64,000 bases of DNA, taken from positions 5,461,001 through 5,525,000 of the forward strand of contig NC_088915.1 in assembly GCF_963576675.1 (NCBI RefSeq). The letters run 5' to 3'. The notes under the pieces were generated by a model. That model did not search any database and was not told the DNA's origin. It saw only the letters and a program-made list of their open reading frames with translations. Of the stretch, positions 42,327 through 54,094 are shown piece after piece. The DNA comes from Euphorbia lathyris (lineage: Eukaryota > Streptophyta > Magnoliopsida > Malpighiales > Euphorbiaceae). The position numbers were made by a program, and so were the translations under genes. Positions within the stretch are counted from its first letter, which is position 1; every line of letters starts with the position of its first letter.

Positions 42327-44189
42327 CTAAAAAGTACGTCGCCTACGTTTAGCTTCACGTGCAGGCTCAGGAACGCTTGCAAAATTAAGAGTTGGGGGAG
42401 CACGTTGGGGAATATATGTATCAGTGAAGTGATGCTCTTGATTTAGAGCTCCAATCAAACTGGCTGATCGTCCTCTAGTAACGTCTCTGCTTACTTGTTC
42501 ATCAGGCAAATGATACATTGCTTGAAGACCATCTCCCTGTAAATTGAAACATAAGAACACACATTGCGATTATATATATACATAAATTAAATCATTCAAT
42601 ATTTTATACATTTACGTACCAATGCAGTCCTAGTTGCTCCGGTAGGACTTATCCACCTTCTAGTCCGCAAAACATACCATTGCATATATTCAGATTGAGG
42701 ACCAAGTGGACCTCTTAATGTCCTCGTGGTTGCTAGTAGATTGTGTCGATCATTCCACTTCTCAATGAATACATTATGTCGAACCTCCCATTTTTCATCG
42801 ACATTATTGCGTAACTCAATAGTATGGAGAGACTGCAACTGCATCGGATTCCCCGGAATCGGCTGATCCATACCAAATTGTCGAAGACATCGATCAGGTT
42901 GATGATATTCGATAATATTAAAACATATTAATGGTACAACCGAACGCCACACCGATTGACCAGCAACGCAATATTCTGGCAAATTATCGAGCATATTATT
43001 GTATGGCTCCCAGCACATCTACAACATAACACAAAATTGTCTTCAACATATTTATGAATATGATACATGTAATTCAGAATTGATTTATAAAATCCAAACC
43101 TCATCATGTTGTTGATCCAATGCAATTCGAAATGCTTTCAAATTATGTGCCAGCTTCGGATATGTCCTATCTGGTCCTTTCCACCTACAATTTAAACAAG
43201 TACACATATAACGATTTAAGCAGTTACACATATAACAACTTTTAATTAAATATCTACCTAAAAGAGTATGACTTATCCATTGAAAATTGATTTTGTGCAC
43301 GAGGGGCAATCTTAGGAATTCTTTCACATGCCCACACTTGTAATAACTGTAAGCATCCACTGATTTGTAAAATATCGGGTTTTGTTGCTTTACACATTTC
43401 TCTATACAAGTGAGCTAGAGTAGCTGCACCCCATGCATATTGACCTGCCTCATCAAAATCATTTAGTAATGGCAACCACATGAAATGCACATAGCCACTA
43501 TTCTTCCCTCCAAATAATAAACCACCGATCACACGTAACAGGAATGCTCTTGCATAACATCGAACAATATCATCACGAGCATTAGGTTGCAAGTATTGAA
43601 ATTGAGTATCTAACCATGTTAATTTTATTTGTTTTCCCCTCATAACATTTGGGGGAGGTACAACTCCTAATAACAATTCACAAGTTTGTGCAAAATTGTA
43701 GTTTGCACTACCAGTTACTGCATTCCCATCAACACGTAAACCGGTCAGTACCTCAACATCTTGTAAGGTAATGGTGGCTTCACCCACTGTTAGATGAAAA
43801 GTGTGTGTCTCCGGTCTCCACCTTTCAACCAACGCAGTTATTAAGCTATAATCCACACTTATTCCACCGACCTTTACAATTTCCTCAAAGCCCGCACGAC
43901 GTATATAATTATGCAATCTCTCGTCTACATTTGCATACATTAGGCTGTTTGTAGCAACTTGACATCGCAATATTTTCGCTTCATCCTGACCACATAGTAG
44001 AACATATCATCATATTAAGTTAAATATATTTTTCTTACTTTTGACATTTTTATTATTGTTATTTTCCATTTCATTGATTACCTCATTTTGCCATACAAAT
44101 TGGGATCTATGAATATTTTGCATGTGTAAAACATCATCCAAAATTGGCCCCGGTTGCATTATTTGTGCTGCTCTCTTTGCATTGGCCAT
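42327..44189 (-). CDS. Plant mobile domain (PMD) protein gene, five exons, about 509 residues
   Basis: Exons on the minus strand, inferred from frame and GT-AG sites: 44189-44082, 43985-43258, 43184-43100, 43018-42620, 42536-42327. The joined frame is open throughout. It starts MANAKRAAQIMQPGPILDDV; the PMD core lies in exon 2 (LVERWRPETHTFHLTVGEA, TLQDVEVLTGLRVDG, then GAATLAHLYREMCKATKP); exon 3 gives WKGPDRTYPKLAHNLKAFRI; exon 4 QWYVLRTRRWISPTG; and exon 5 a basic PAREAKRRRRTF. Family members are often annotated as phosphatase 7 long form homologues or MAIN-like. Some are nuclear proteins involved in silencing and genome stability, others belong to transposons; which applies here is open. 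An in-frame TAG at 42327-42329 is followed by 46 more open codons that look like the genuine C-terminus, so the protein is probably truncated. Confidence 0.82.
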
Positions 44190-44790
44190 TTTAATGTATG
44201 ATACACCTATATGATAAATTATGATAAAGTACAAAATAATTTATTAAACTAAATATAATCAAAATAATGAGAAAGTACAAACTAATTCATTAAATAAAAT
44301 ATAATAAGATTACATTACACTATTAGTAAGTAGACTTAAAGTTCTCCTTATTACAATAATCATGTTGCGAAATGAGATTGATTGTCTAACTCTACGCATC
44401 ATGTCCCTATATAAATTTATTTGTCTTGGGTTATCATCCTTGCAAACATATTCCAAATGAACTAAATTTAACGCCACCATTTTATAGTTTTTTACATTTT
44501 TGCTTCAATTATTTTCTTATTTGTACTAAATTCCACTAAACTTCTACCCCGTTGTATTTTCATCTCCTTCAATTTTTTACCTAGCCATTTCTTTTGCAAA
44601 ACGAGATATACATGCATGGGTAAAGGCTATGCTTACTTCATAAAACAAATAAATTATACAATGTAAGTTCATCGTACATTTTTACTTCATATTTTTAAAT
44701 AAAACATAGAGTTAATTACAATGTACCATTTTAAAGACTTAATTACTAACTTTAGTATAACACCCTAATTTCCTAAATATAATTATAATC
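44190..44790. other. 5' flank of the PMD gene, AT-rich
   Basis: No other gene is visible. The promoter cannot be pinned down. TATATTTA-like strings occur several times but without a distinctive context. Confidence 0.4.
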
Positions 44791-44794
44791 AAGT

Positions 44795-45300
44795 CAATTG
44801 TAATTATAAATATTATAAATTTATGAGATTTTCTAATCATAAATTAATATTTCTAAGCATAGTTATAAATTAAGAGATTTCTTAAGCATAAATTAATATT
44901 TCCAAGTCTAGATATAAATTAAGACAATTTTTAAGCATAAATTAATATTTCTAAGCATAGTTATAAATGAAGAGATTTTCTATGCATAAATTAAAATTTC
45001 TAAACATATTTATAAATTAAGAGATTTTGTAAGCATAAATTCATATTTCTAAGCATAAACTAATATTTCTTAGCATTAACACATACATTAAGAGATTTTA
45101 TAAGCATAAATTCATATTTCTAAGCCTAAATTAATATTTCTTAGCATAAGAACACTAAGAGATTTTGTAAGTATAAATTAAAATTTCTAAGCATCACAAC
45201 ATATAAATTAAGAGATTTTCTAAACATAACATCTAAACATAAAAACACATAAATTAAAATATCTAACTATAATTATAAATATTTCTTAACAAAATTAAAA
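44795..45300. repeat. AT-rich minisatellite upstream of the PMD gene
   Basis: About nine to ten irregular units of 45-65 bp built from TAAATTAAGAGATTTTCTAAG and CATAAATTAATATTTCTAAG. Units vary in length and order. Confidence 0.8.
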
Positions 45301-45503
45301 TACATACTTGGAAACGAAGAGAGTGATAAGAAATTACAGCAGAGACTCAAAATTAATTTTTAGAAAGAAGGAAGAAGTTTTTTGAAAAATTTGATAGAGA
45401 TGACAGATTATGTAATCTGCCTTCTCTTCCTCCTCCTTCCTTTAAAGGAGAAGGCGGAAGGAATTGTCTTCACGGGTCAGTATAGGAAAGTCATTGATTC
45501 CTA

Positions 45504-45596
45504 CCATTCCGGCTCCAGGTGTGCCGGAATGGCTGATCTCACTGCAAAAAGCTGATTTGTGCAGTGTTAACTATTCCGGCGCCAGCGCCGGAATGG
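45504..45596. repeat. Paired perfect hairpins upstream of the PMD gene
   Basis: Hairpin 1: CCATTCCGGC (45504-45513) pairs with GCCGGAATGG (45523-45532). Hairpin 2: ATTCCGGCGC (45573-45582) pairs with GCGCCGGAAT (45585-45594). Both share the ATTCCGGC core. The layout resembles the two ACCGGTT hairpins in the modules at 5.1-7.8 kb. Confidence 0.85.
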
Positions 45597-45829
45597 TTGA
45601 TGCACGTGATATCCTTTTCCATTTTTTCTGCTGACTAGTTCCCCAACACCCCCAGCTTTCAACCACAGACCTGCTCAGGCACATGGGAGTCCACTACCCA
45701 TTTCTCTCTCTGCCATCTCCTGTCCTCTCTTCTCTCTCTCTCTCTCCGATTCATCAGCATCTGCTCCCATCTCCTTCACTACCAATTTTTTTTCTTTTCT
45801 GAATGGAATTTAATCAATTTTTTTTTATA

Positions 45830-46345
45830 TATAATTTGAATGATGAATAACCAATTTCTAAATACTAATGTATAATTTTTTAAAATTAAGCTAGATTTCG
45901 TTTAATATTCCTAACATATAAAAGAAATTGGATTTTAAGAGCGCCGAACAGATAAAAAAATTAAAAATTTTGATTTGGGAGAGACCTACTAGACCAAAAA
46001 AATAATAAATTTGGATTTAAAAATGCCTAATAGGCCAAAATTTTTAGAAATTTGGATTTAGAAAAGCCTAACAGGTTCCAAAAAATTAGAAATTTAGAAT
46101 TTTGAACAACCTAACATTTAATAGGCCATTTTGAAGGGGCTAATTCAATACCCAATAGTTTTTTTTTTTGAGACAGGGGGCCGAAACTACCCCGGATCAA
46201 GATGGTTCTAGCGGCCGGAGGGGCCCGCACCCCCTGTCTACGCTCATAGTCACACCCAACCCTAAATAGCATCAAATATGAGATAACGAACGTTCGCAAG
46301 TCAAAAAAATGAATCGATTTTCTACGAATTGACCCACTTTAGACC
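45830..46345. repeat. Dispersed repeat, copy 1 (pair with 54095-54650)
   Basis: Shares with copy 2 the order AATGTATAATTTTTTAAAATTAAGC, GAGCGCCGAACAG, GGCCATTTTG-AGGGGCTAATTCAA, GAGACAG-G-GCCGAAACTACC, GATAACGAACGTTCGCAAGTC and TACGAATTGACCCACTTTAGACC (in part). It is flanked by similar CCATCTCCT-GTCCTCTCTTC stretches (about 45715 and 46345), which may be its target site or part of it. No coding frame. Confidence 0.75.
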
Positions 46346-46529
46346 ATCTCCTCCTGTCCTCTCTTCTTCTCTCTCTCTCTCTGATTCATCACCATCTTCT
46401 AATTCACTGCTCCCATCCCATCTCCTCCATTACATTTTGCCACCCTCCTTCCTCCACCATTGCCTCAATAAATCCAACATCTACTCTTATATCTACTTCG
46501 TCACTCATACCTCCTAGGTGCCACAAAAA

Positions 46530-46726
46530 TTCCGAAAACTGAAAAACTCAACTGAAGCCAAATAAAAAATAAGGTTAACCGAAATCGATAGACTAGTTTA
46601 CAGTTTTTAATTTTAAAGTTAGTAGTTAATAGTTACGGTTACAGTTTCTTTATTTCAAAAACCGTGGAAACCGTAGGAATATCAATTAAATATAAAAAAA
46701 ATACATTTATTTATATGGTTAAACAA
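46530..46726. mobile_element. Left part of a hAT-like element split by the RTE LINE
   Basis: Rich in GGTTAACCG-type and AAACCG motifs typical of the hAT MITEs at 11651 and 50600. The sequence continues across the RTE insertion at 50003 (ACAATTATTTAG). Confidence 0.5.
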
Positions 46727-46842
46727 ACTCCGCCGGTGAGGGTCACTTGGTGGCCTTTACAGCCGGTCCCAAGCCCGGACAAAGGAGGAGGGTTGCGGTA
46801 GGTTTGTGGCGGCCAGCGTAAAACTTAGCCACATCTTATGAC

Positions 46843-49800
46843 ATGAACCATAATATAAATACCGTTGGGGCGTTCCCTACTCAGCGACGCGCTGCACTTT
46901 CTAGACCCGGGTGTAGTGATAAATGTGCAAGGGTTGCTAGGTCGTCGTCCCGAAGCGGCGCGCCACCCCAGGACCCGGGGGTGGTGTCAAATATGCAAGG
47001 GTTGCGGGTAAATAAGCTAGTCCACGGTAATGGTAGGGGTAGGGGTAAAGGTAGTAGGTTATGCTTTGGGACATGGAACATAGGTTCTTTGACAGGAAGA
47101 TTAGCTGAAATTGTAGATGTTATGAAGAGGAGGAGAATAAATATATTATGCCTACAAGAAACCAAGTGGGTTGGAGCCAAGGCTAGAGAGATAGCTCCTT
47201 GGGGTTATAAGCTTTGGTACTCAGGAAAGGATAAGGGTAGAAATGGAGTAGGTATTCTTATTGATAGGGAGTATATTGATGAGGTAGTAGCGGTGTCTAG
47301 AAAGAGCGATAGAATTATGAGTGTTAAGCTAGTGATAGGGGATGAGGTTGTGAATGTCATTAGTGCATATGCGCCACAAATAGGATTAGATGTGTCTATA
47401 AGACAAGCTTTTTGGGATGACTTAGAGGAAGTGGTGCAACGGGTTCCTAGGGATGAAAAAATGGTACTAGGGGGTGATCTCAATGGACATGTGGGTTCTA
47501 GGCGAGATGGGTTTGAGAGTGTTCATGGAGGGTATGGCTTTGGAGATAAGAATGAAGCAGGAAATGATATTTTGGAATTCGCATCAGCCTATGACTTGAG
47601 TATCATGAACACATGGTTTATGAAGAGAACATCCCACTTAGTGACTTATCGGAGTGGCGGTAATGCGAGCCAAATTGACTTCTTCTTAGTAAGGAGTGCT
47701 TGAAGAAAGAGTTATATTGATTGTAAGGTGATCCCTGGTGAGAGTACGACAACCCAACATAGAGTAGTGGTGCTAGATTTTCGAAGTAGGAAATGTATAA
47801 GAAAACAAACACCTCAAGTAGAGACTAAGATTAAGTGGTGGAAATTGCAAGGGGAGAATCAACAAAAATTTGTGGATGAGATGACCAAAAAAGATATTTG
47901 GACTTGCAATATGGATTCAGATATAGATTCGATATGGAATAAGATGGAGCATAGTATAAGGGAAGTAGCGAAGGAAGTTCTAGGGGAATCTAAAGGTAGC
48001 ATGCCACCGGGTAAGGACACATCTTGGTGGACAGAAGAAGTACGGCAAGCAGTAAAGAGTAAGAGAGAATCCTATAAACTATTGGGGAAATGTAGGAGTG
48101 ACGAGAACTACGAAAAATACAAAGAGGCTAAAAGGGAAGTAATGAAGGTCATACGAGATGCTAGAGCAAGGTGAATCGGGATCTGTATACAAGATTGGAT
48201 ACGAAAGAAGGGGAAAGAGACATATATAGAATTGCTCGGATGAGAGATAGGAAGACGCGAGATCTCGGAAAAGTTAAATGTGTGAAGGATGTGGACCAGA
48301 AAGTCCTAGTTGGAGATAAGGATATCAAGGAACGATGGAGGTCCTATTTTGATGACTTATTTAATGGAGATCGCCAACAAGATGTTGGAGATATAAGTAT
48401 CTATCACGATATGATAAATCATGAATGCCTACGGAGAATTCAAAAGGGTGAAGTCAAAATGACATTAAGTAAGATGAAGTTGAAGAAAGCAGTAGGACCT
48501 GATGGCATCCCTATTGAGATTTGGAGATGTTTGGGAGAAAGAGGAATCGAATGATTGACGACGTTCTTCAACAAAATTTGGAGAAACAATAAGATGCCAT
48601 CAGAATGGAGGAAAAGTACCTTAATCCCTTTGTATAAGAACAAAGGCGATGTCCAAGATTGTGCCAACTATCGGGGAATCAAATTAATGAGTCACACTAT
48701 GAAACTTTGGGAGCGAGTGATTGAACAAAGGCTAAGGAGGACGGTGAAGATCTCGGAAAACCAGTTTGGCTTTATGCCGGGAAGATCAACTATGGAAGCC
48801 ATCCATCTAATGAGACAATTAATGGAGCACTATCGAAATAAGAAGAAAGACTTGCATATGGTTTTCATTGACTTGGAGAAAGCATATGATAAGGTACCAA
48901 GGGAAATACTTTGGTGGGCCTTGACAAGGAAAGGCATTTCGCGGAAATATATTGACATCATAAACGACATGTATGAGGGAGTATGCACGAGTGTACGTAC
49001 TAGTGTTGGGAAGACTGAAGAGTTTCCTATTACGATTGGAGTGCATCAAGGTTCCGCACTAAGCCCATCTCTTTTTGCCATCGTTATGGATGAACTAACA
49101 AGTTCACTTCAAGATGGTATACCATGGTGCATGCTGTTTGCAGATGATATTGTGTTGGTTGATGAGACGAAAGAAGGAGTGGAGATGAAGTTGGAACTAT
49201 GGAGGCAAACTCTAGAATCTAGAGGCTTTAAGTTGAGTCGAAGTAAGACAGAATATTTGGAGTGTAAGTTTAGCGGCCGTAGGAGTAAGGAGACAGGGAC
49301 AATCACCCTAGATGGGAGAGTTGTTCAGGCCTCAGATTGCTTCCGGTATTTAGGATCTATTATCCAAACGGATGGAGAAGTAGATGGAGATGTTGCTCAT
49401 AGGATTAAAGCTGGTTGGTCGAAGTGGAAGAGTGCTACGGGTTTCCTTTGTGATCCCGGCATGCCTAATAGATTGAAGGGAAAATTCTACCGGACGGCAA
49501 TTAGACCAGCATTGTTATATGGTACGGAGTGTTGGGCAGTGAAACACTGCCACATCCATAAGATGTCGGTGGCGGAGATGCGTATGTTGAGATGGATGTG
49601 TGGTCACACGAGAAAGGACCGGGTGCGTAATGAAATAATTAGGACAAAAGTAGGGGTCACATCTATTGAGAATAAAATGAGAAAACCGACTAAGGTGGCC
49701 ATGTGAGACGTAGAGCGCTTGATGCGCCAGTTAGGAGAACCGAAGAGTGGCAAAGGGATGTAGTGGTGAGGGGTAGGGGAAGACCTAAGCAAACTTGGAG

Positions 49801-49902
49801 GAGGGTGATCGAGAGTGATATGAGTTTATTGGGAATTTAGGAAAATATGGTAGTGGATAGGACGGAGTGGAGGGAGCGAATCTGTGTCGCTGACACGACT
49901 TG
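46843..49902 (+). pseudogene. RTE endonuclease-reverse transcriptase
   Basis: The protein would nick DNA and reverse-transcribe its RNA. The N-terminal APE-type endonuclease lies at about 47060-47700: LCFGTWNIGSLTGR, LCLQETKWVG, SAYAPQ, GGDLNGHVG and SQIDFFLV. The reverse transcriptase lies at 48470-49290: [61 protein letters not shown] and the catalytic MLFADDIVL at about 49130. The C-terminus is [12 protein letters not shown], then GRPKQTWRRVIESD. TGA stops sit at 47701 and 48552 with the frame otherwise unchanged; frameshifts occur near 48170 and 49690, and a TAG near 49838. All catalytic motifs remain readable. Confidence 0.9.
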
Positions 49903-49966
49903 ATTTTCACGGTTTTATATGATGGTTCATGTTAGCCGACCCCGAATCATTTCGGGACTAAGGCTT

Positions 49967-49983
49967 TGTTGTTGTTGTTGTTG
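49967..49983 (+). repeat. (TTG)n tail of the RTE LINE
   Basis: A run of TTG triplets closes the element. RTE elements typically end in short tandem repeats. Confidence 0.85.
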
Positions 49984-50002
49984 TATTTATATGGTTAAAC
50001 AA

Positions 50003-50740
50003 TTATTTAGTCCTGCTAACCAGTCCACTATTTAATTATGAGGTCTCTAATTTTTTTCATTTTTAATGGTTCACTCTTTCAATCAAATATTAAAGCTAAA
50101 TGAGATGAAAATATATAAATAACTCTCAATTTATTGCTACTGTATCTTTAATTTCGGTTTATGGAGCTTTTTTTTTTTTTGTGTGTTTTTGGATATAGAA
50201 AGAAAGACAAATTTTATTACTTGTTTTCCAAAACTTTGTAGCCCGAAGTTTTATTAGGAAAAATTTTACCTTTTTAGAAATTTATTTTTATCTTTTTAAT
50301 TGTTCTTTAACATATTTGTAGACGGAGATTTTATATAGGGATTAAACAATTTAATGGAATCAAAACTAGTGGATCATATAATTATTTTAAAAAAATTTAA
50401 GATTAATTAGTGTATTATGTAAAACCATAAGAGTTTAAATAATTAGTGTATTGTGTAAAATGACACAGACATAATGCACGACATCTCTCTCCGCAATTAA
50501 ATCAACTCGACATTGACCCGTCGTCTTACTCACAATAAAAATTAAAATTCTTTTATCATTTTTATTTTTATTTACTAATGGTTATCAAAATAAACGATTA
50601 ACCGACCGAAATAATTGGTTAACCGATTAGTGGTTAACCGAATTTAATGGACTAGTGTATGGTTAGTGTTTTTAAAAAACCGATCAAATGGTTAACCGAC
50701 CGAATTAACCTTAATGGACTGGTTAACCGATACGAAATGA
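50003..50740. mobile_element. Right part of the hAT-like element split by the RTE LINE
   Basis: 50590-50740 is dense in TGGTTAACCGA and ACCGACCGAA motifs. The outer end is not clear, and the middle is plain AT-rich DNA. Confidence 0.45.
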
Positions 50741-51314
50741 CACGAATATTGAAAATTATTGGTATATTCTCTCGTGTGTTTTTTTATGTCACTTTATTAA
50801 TAAAGATACTAAAATTGTAATTATTACTTATAAATATTGATTCGAACCTCCTAAATTGTTATAAAACACATTACATGATCATCTAACATAATATTAGCGA
50901 ACTTTTCGATGGTTAGGGCTAACACGGGAGTCTTACATCTGAGCGAGAGGTCAAACCAATCTCATTCATCCTGGTCCGATCCGAATATACAAATGACATA
51001 AAATATTTAAAAATAGTATCATATCTTCTTATATTTTTACAAGTTATCATTAATATATATGCATAAAAAATTACATGTAACCCGAAAATACGATACGAAA
51101 TCGACACTAACACGAACAGGTTAACACAATTGTGATACAAAAGTTTTTTGGTTGAGTTTGAATTTATACTTTTTGACACGAACACGATAATTGCCAGGTC
51201 TAAACTATAAATAAAAATTAAAAATTTCATCGTTAATTCAGTTGTAGCAAGTGATTTTTCACAATAGATACTTGTAATTAATACACAGAATTTTGCACTT
51301 ATCTAAAAAAATTT
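50741..51314. other. AT-rich spacer with possible MITE remnants
   Basis: 50920-51210 carries ACACGAAC and CGATACGAAAT motifs seen in hAT-like MITEs, including GACACGAACACGATAATTGCC. A 103-codon minus-strand frame there has no family features. No gene is called. Confidence 0.4.
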
Positions 51315-51740
51315 AAAAGCTTAAAGTGTTATTTAGTCTTTAACTTGTCTAAAATTTTACCATTATGTCTCTCGGGTCACATTTGACCATTGAACTATAT
51401 CATAATTGGTGAAATTTTTACCTAATTTAGATTAAGCTTGATAAAACCATTATCTTCTTAATATATAGTGATATTTTGACACTTAAACTTGACACGTGAT
51501 GCGTTTTAAAATTTATTTATCATATAAATTTATTTATATAAAAATAGTTCATTAGATTTAAAAAAAAATTCATTAATAAAATTTATCAAGCCTAGGTGTT
51601 AAAATATCATCAATAGGATAACAATTTTGTTTATTTATCAATTGAGATAGTTTAAAAGTTAAATATGATCAAATAATAAATCAAGAGTCAAATGATAAAA
51701 TTTTAGATAGATTGAGAGCGAAATAGATAATTTAAGCTTT
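51315..51740. mobile_element. MITE with AAAAGCTTAAA ends
   Basis: Left AAAAGCTTAAAGTGTTATTT and right (complement) AAAGCTTAAATTATCTATTT are inverted, and the similarity continues for about 100 bp with CTAAAATTTTA and CATTTGAC blocks. It is non-coding. Confidence 0.75.
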
Positions 51741-51911
51741 CGAGGGGACTTTTTTTTTATCTAAATGGGCAATTTTAGGTGTACTTATTTTTTTTATAAT
51801 TAATAGGTGTGATTTATGTTTTTTCTTCTTGTGTTTCTAAAAGGAAAAAGAAAAAAGAAAAGAAAAATAACGGATCATTAATCCAAATTATGACATCTAT
51901 TAATTTTCATT

Positions 51912-52423
51912 GGGTAAATTACACTCATGTCTACTGACCTTTACCCATTTAATATTATAAATATTGAGCTTCAATTCTTAACAGTAAACTTTATACTTTT
52001 TAACACTGGTGGTCACTCAACACCTCAAAACGACTAGTGACGCTCTAAAAATAAAAAATCCAAAGCGTTTATGATATTGTAAGAAACTTTGATTCTTGAA
52101 AATTTTCGTTTTGAGGCCATTTAGATGTTGTTTTGTTAGGAGAGAGAGTGGATTTTTAGAGAGAGGAAGCTCTAAAAAAATGTGATTTTGGAAAAAAAAA
52201 ATTGTGAATAAATGTCGTTCTGAACAATTTTAATTCCTGAATATTTTCATTTTAAAGGTCGTTAACGGTCCTTAACGGTTACTTTGAGGAGTTAGTTAAA
52301 ATTGAGTAGCCACCGCCAATATTAAAAAGTGTAAAGTTTAATGATTATACCGTTAAAAATTGAAGTTTAATGACCACAATATTAAAATAAGTAAAGTTGA
52401 GTGACCATGGGTATAATTTACCC
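51912..52423. mobile_element. Family A MITE, complete copy
   Basis: Ends GGGTAAATTACACTC and GGTATAATTTACCC are inverted. Flanks AATTTTCATT are identical (51902-51911 and 52424-52433), a 9-10 bp target duplication. Confidence 0.9.
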
Positions 52424-52483
52424 AATTTTCATTTAGAAACTCTTCTCTCTCCAATTTATTTATATATAAAATTTATATATTAA

Positions 52484-53730
52484 GAGCACTCACAATGGGT
52501 GATCCAACTTTTTTGTATTATATCCAAAAAAACCCACTTTTTTCAAAAAAATCTAATACATTCAACTACCTTTCCATTAAATCAATTTGTATCACTTTTT
52601 ACGTAGGATCCACTTGTCATAAAACTCTTACACATTCCAAATAAATTATTATTTCTTTCCACCAAACAATTAATCTAATTATTTCATCATTCAATCTAAA
52701 TAATTCCATTAATATATAAATTGGTTAAAAAAATAAATATCAATTATATCTATAATTATTTTGAACCGAAATAGTTAATTAAAAAATATAATTAATTGCA
52801 AAAATAAAAAATATCACAAACGATAATTTTTTATTGAAATAAAACACAAGAATACAAAACGAAAAAAAATACAAGATTTAAAAACGAAACAATACATAAA
52901 AACACGAAACAACGGATGGTAAAAAATATAATGACATGGGAATACGCAACATATTATGCAACAACGGTCACATTTTCAAAATTAGAGCTGTTAAAAAGTT
53001 ACCGTTTATTATAGGGATAATGTAACAAAATAGGTCTATGGTGTTTGGAAAAGTATTAATTTAGGCTCTACGTACAAAATAGCACAAATATAGGCTCAAC
53101 GTTTAAAAAAAGTACCAATTTAGGCCTCGATAACGGAACAAAACACATCATTGATATTACTCCGTTAAGTTCTGTCAATTGTACGTGGAGAGAGAAATCA
53201 GAACTTAACAGAGTAATAGGAATGTCGTGTCCAATCCGTTATCGAGACCTAAATTGATACATTTTTTTAAACGTTAAACCTATATTAATGTTATTTTGTA
53301 CGTTGAGCCTAAAATAATATTTTTCGAAAAACTATAGACCTATTTTGGTACCTTATCACTTTATTATATATATATATATATATTTATTTATTTAATTAAT
53401 TTAAAAAAAATGGATATGCAATACAATGATACAAGCTTTTACGTTTTTAAATATAGATATTTATTTATTCTATGCATAGAAATATAAATCACTTTCTATG
53501 CATACAATGATACAAGCTTTTACGTTTTAAAAAAAAAAAAAATTAACTCATCAGTCGACAGTTATCACCAGTTCCCACAATAAATATATTATTTCTTTTC
53601 TCCACCCATCTGTATCACAATTGTGATACAAATCACTTCTCTCTTCATTTAACTCACCTCTCTCCAATGCACTAATTCAGTTTTTTTTTGTATCATATTT
53701 GTCAAGTGAGACACCCATTGTGGGTGAGAC
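52484..53730. mobile_element. Non-autonomous DNA element with CACAATGGGTG ends
   Basis: Left GAGCACTCACAATGGGTG and right (complement) GTCTCACCCACAATGGGTG are inverted. The interior has no open frame, is AT-rich, and is interrupted by the family C MITE at 53014. An (AT)n run follows at about 53365. A direct repeat TGATACAAGCTTTTACGTTTT occurs at 53428 and 53508 (shown in part). Confidence 0.65.
53014..53358. mobile_element. Family C MITE, complete copy nested in another element
   Basis: From GGGATAATGTAACAAAATAG to CTATTTTGGTACCTTATCA, with the central TTAAGTTCTG and CAGAACTTAA inverted pair (53166-53205). Confidence 0.85.
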
Positions 53731-54094
53731 TACTGCAATACAGTGTCTGTTTTGTCAAATCAAGACAACTTTTTAACAGTACTTTCCAAATATTGATACT
53801 TGTTTTTTTGTTTTTTCCTTGTTACGAGGCCACAAAAGAAAAACAAAATATATATCTGTCTTCAACTCTCTGCAATAATGGATATTAGAGAGGGCAGACT
53901 TCAAATTTCTCAAATTTTTTACATGAGTTTCTAAAAATTACCAGATCTTAGTGGGAGTAAGTGTATCTATTGCCCCCACTAGATCCGTCTCTACATCCAG
54001 TGGTGAATATAAGATTGGAAAGCTGATTTGTAAAAAAAAAAATTTTGCTAAATCGAACTTGCTTAATATATATATTATATATATATATATATTA
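53731..54094. other. Spacer, no gene recognised
   Basis: Contains an (AT)n run at about 54065-54095 and a TTTTTTTG-rich stretch; the open frames are short and without features. Confidence 0.4.

Larger units (their letters stand above)
46727..49983 (+). mobile_element. RTE-type LINE, apparently full length
   Basis: A single endonuclease-RT frame, a 3' end of (TTG)n instead of poly-A, and a perfect 19-bp target duplication TATTTATATGGTTAAACAA (46708-46726 and 49984-50002) identify an RTE-clade non-LTR element of 3,257 bp. In-frame stops and at least two frameshifts show it is inactive. Confidence 0.93.

Noticed and set aside
50919..51230. 103-codon minus-strand frame
   Set aside because: Hydrophobic chance frame over MITE-like DNA; no homologous feature recognised.
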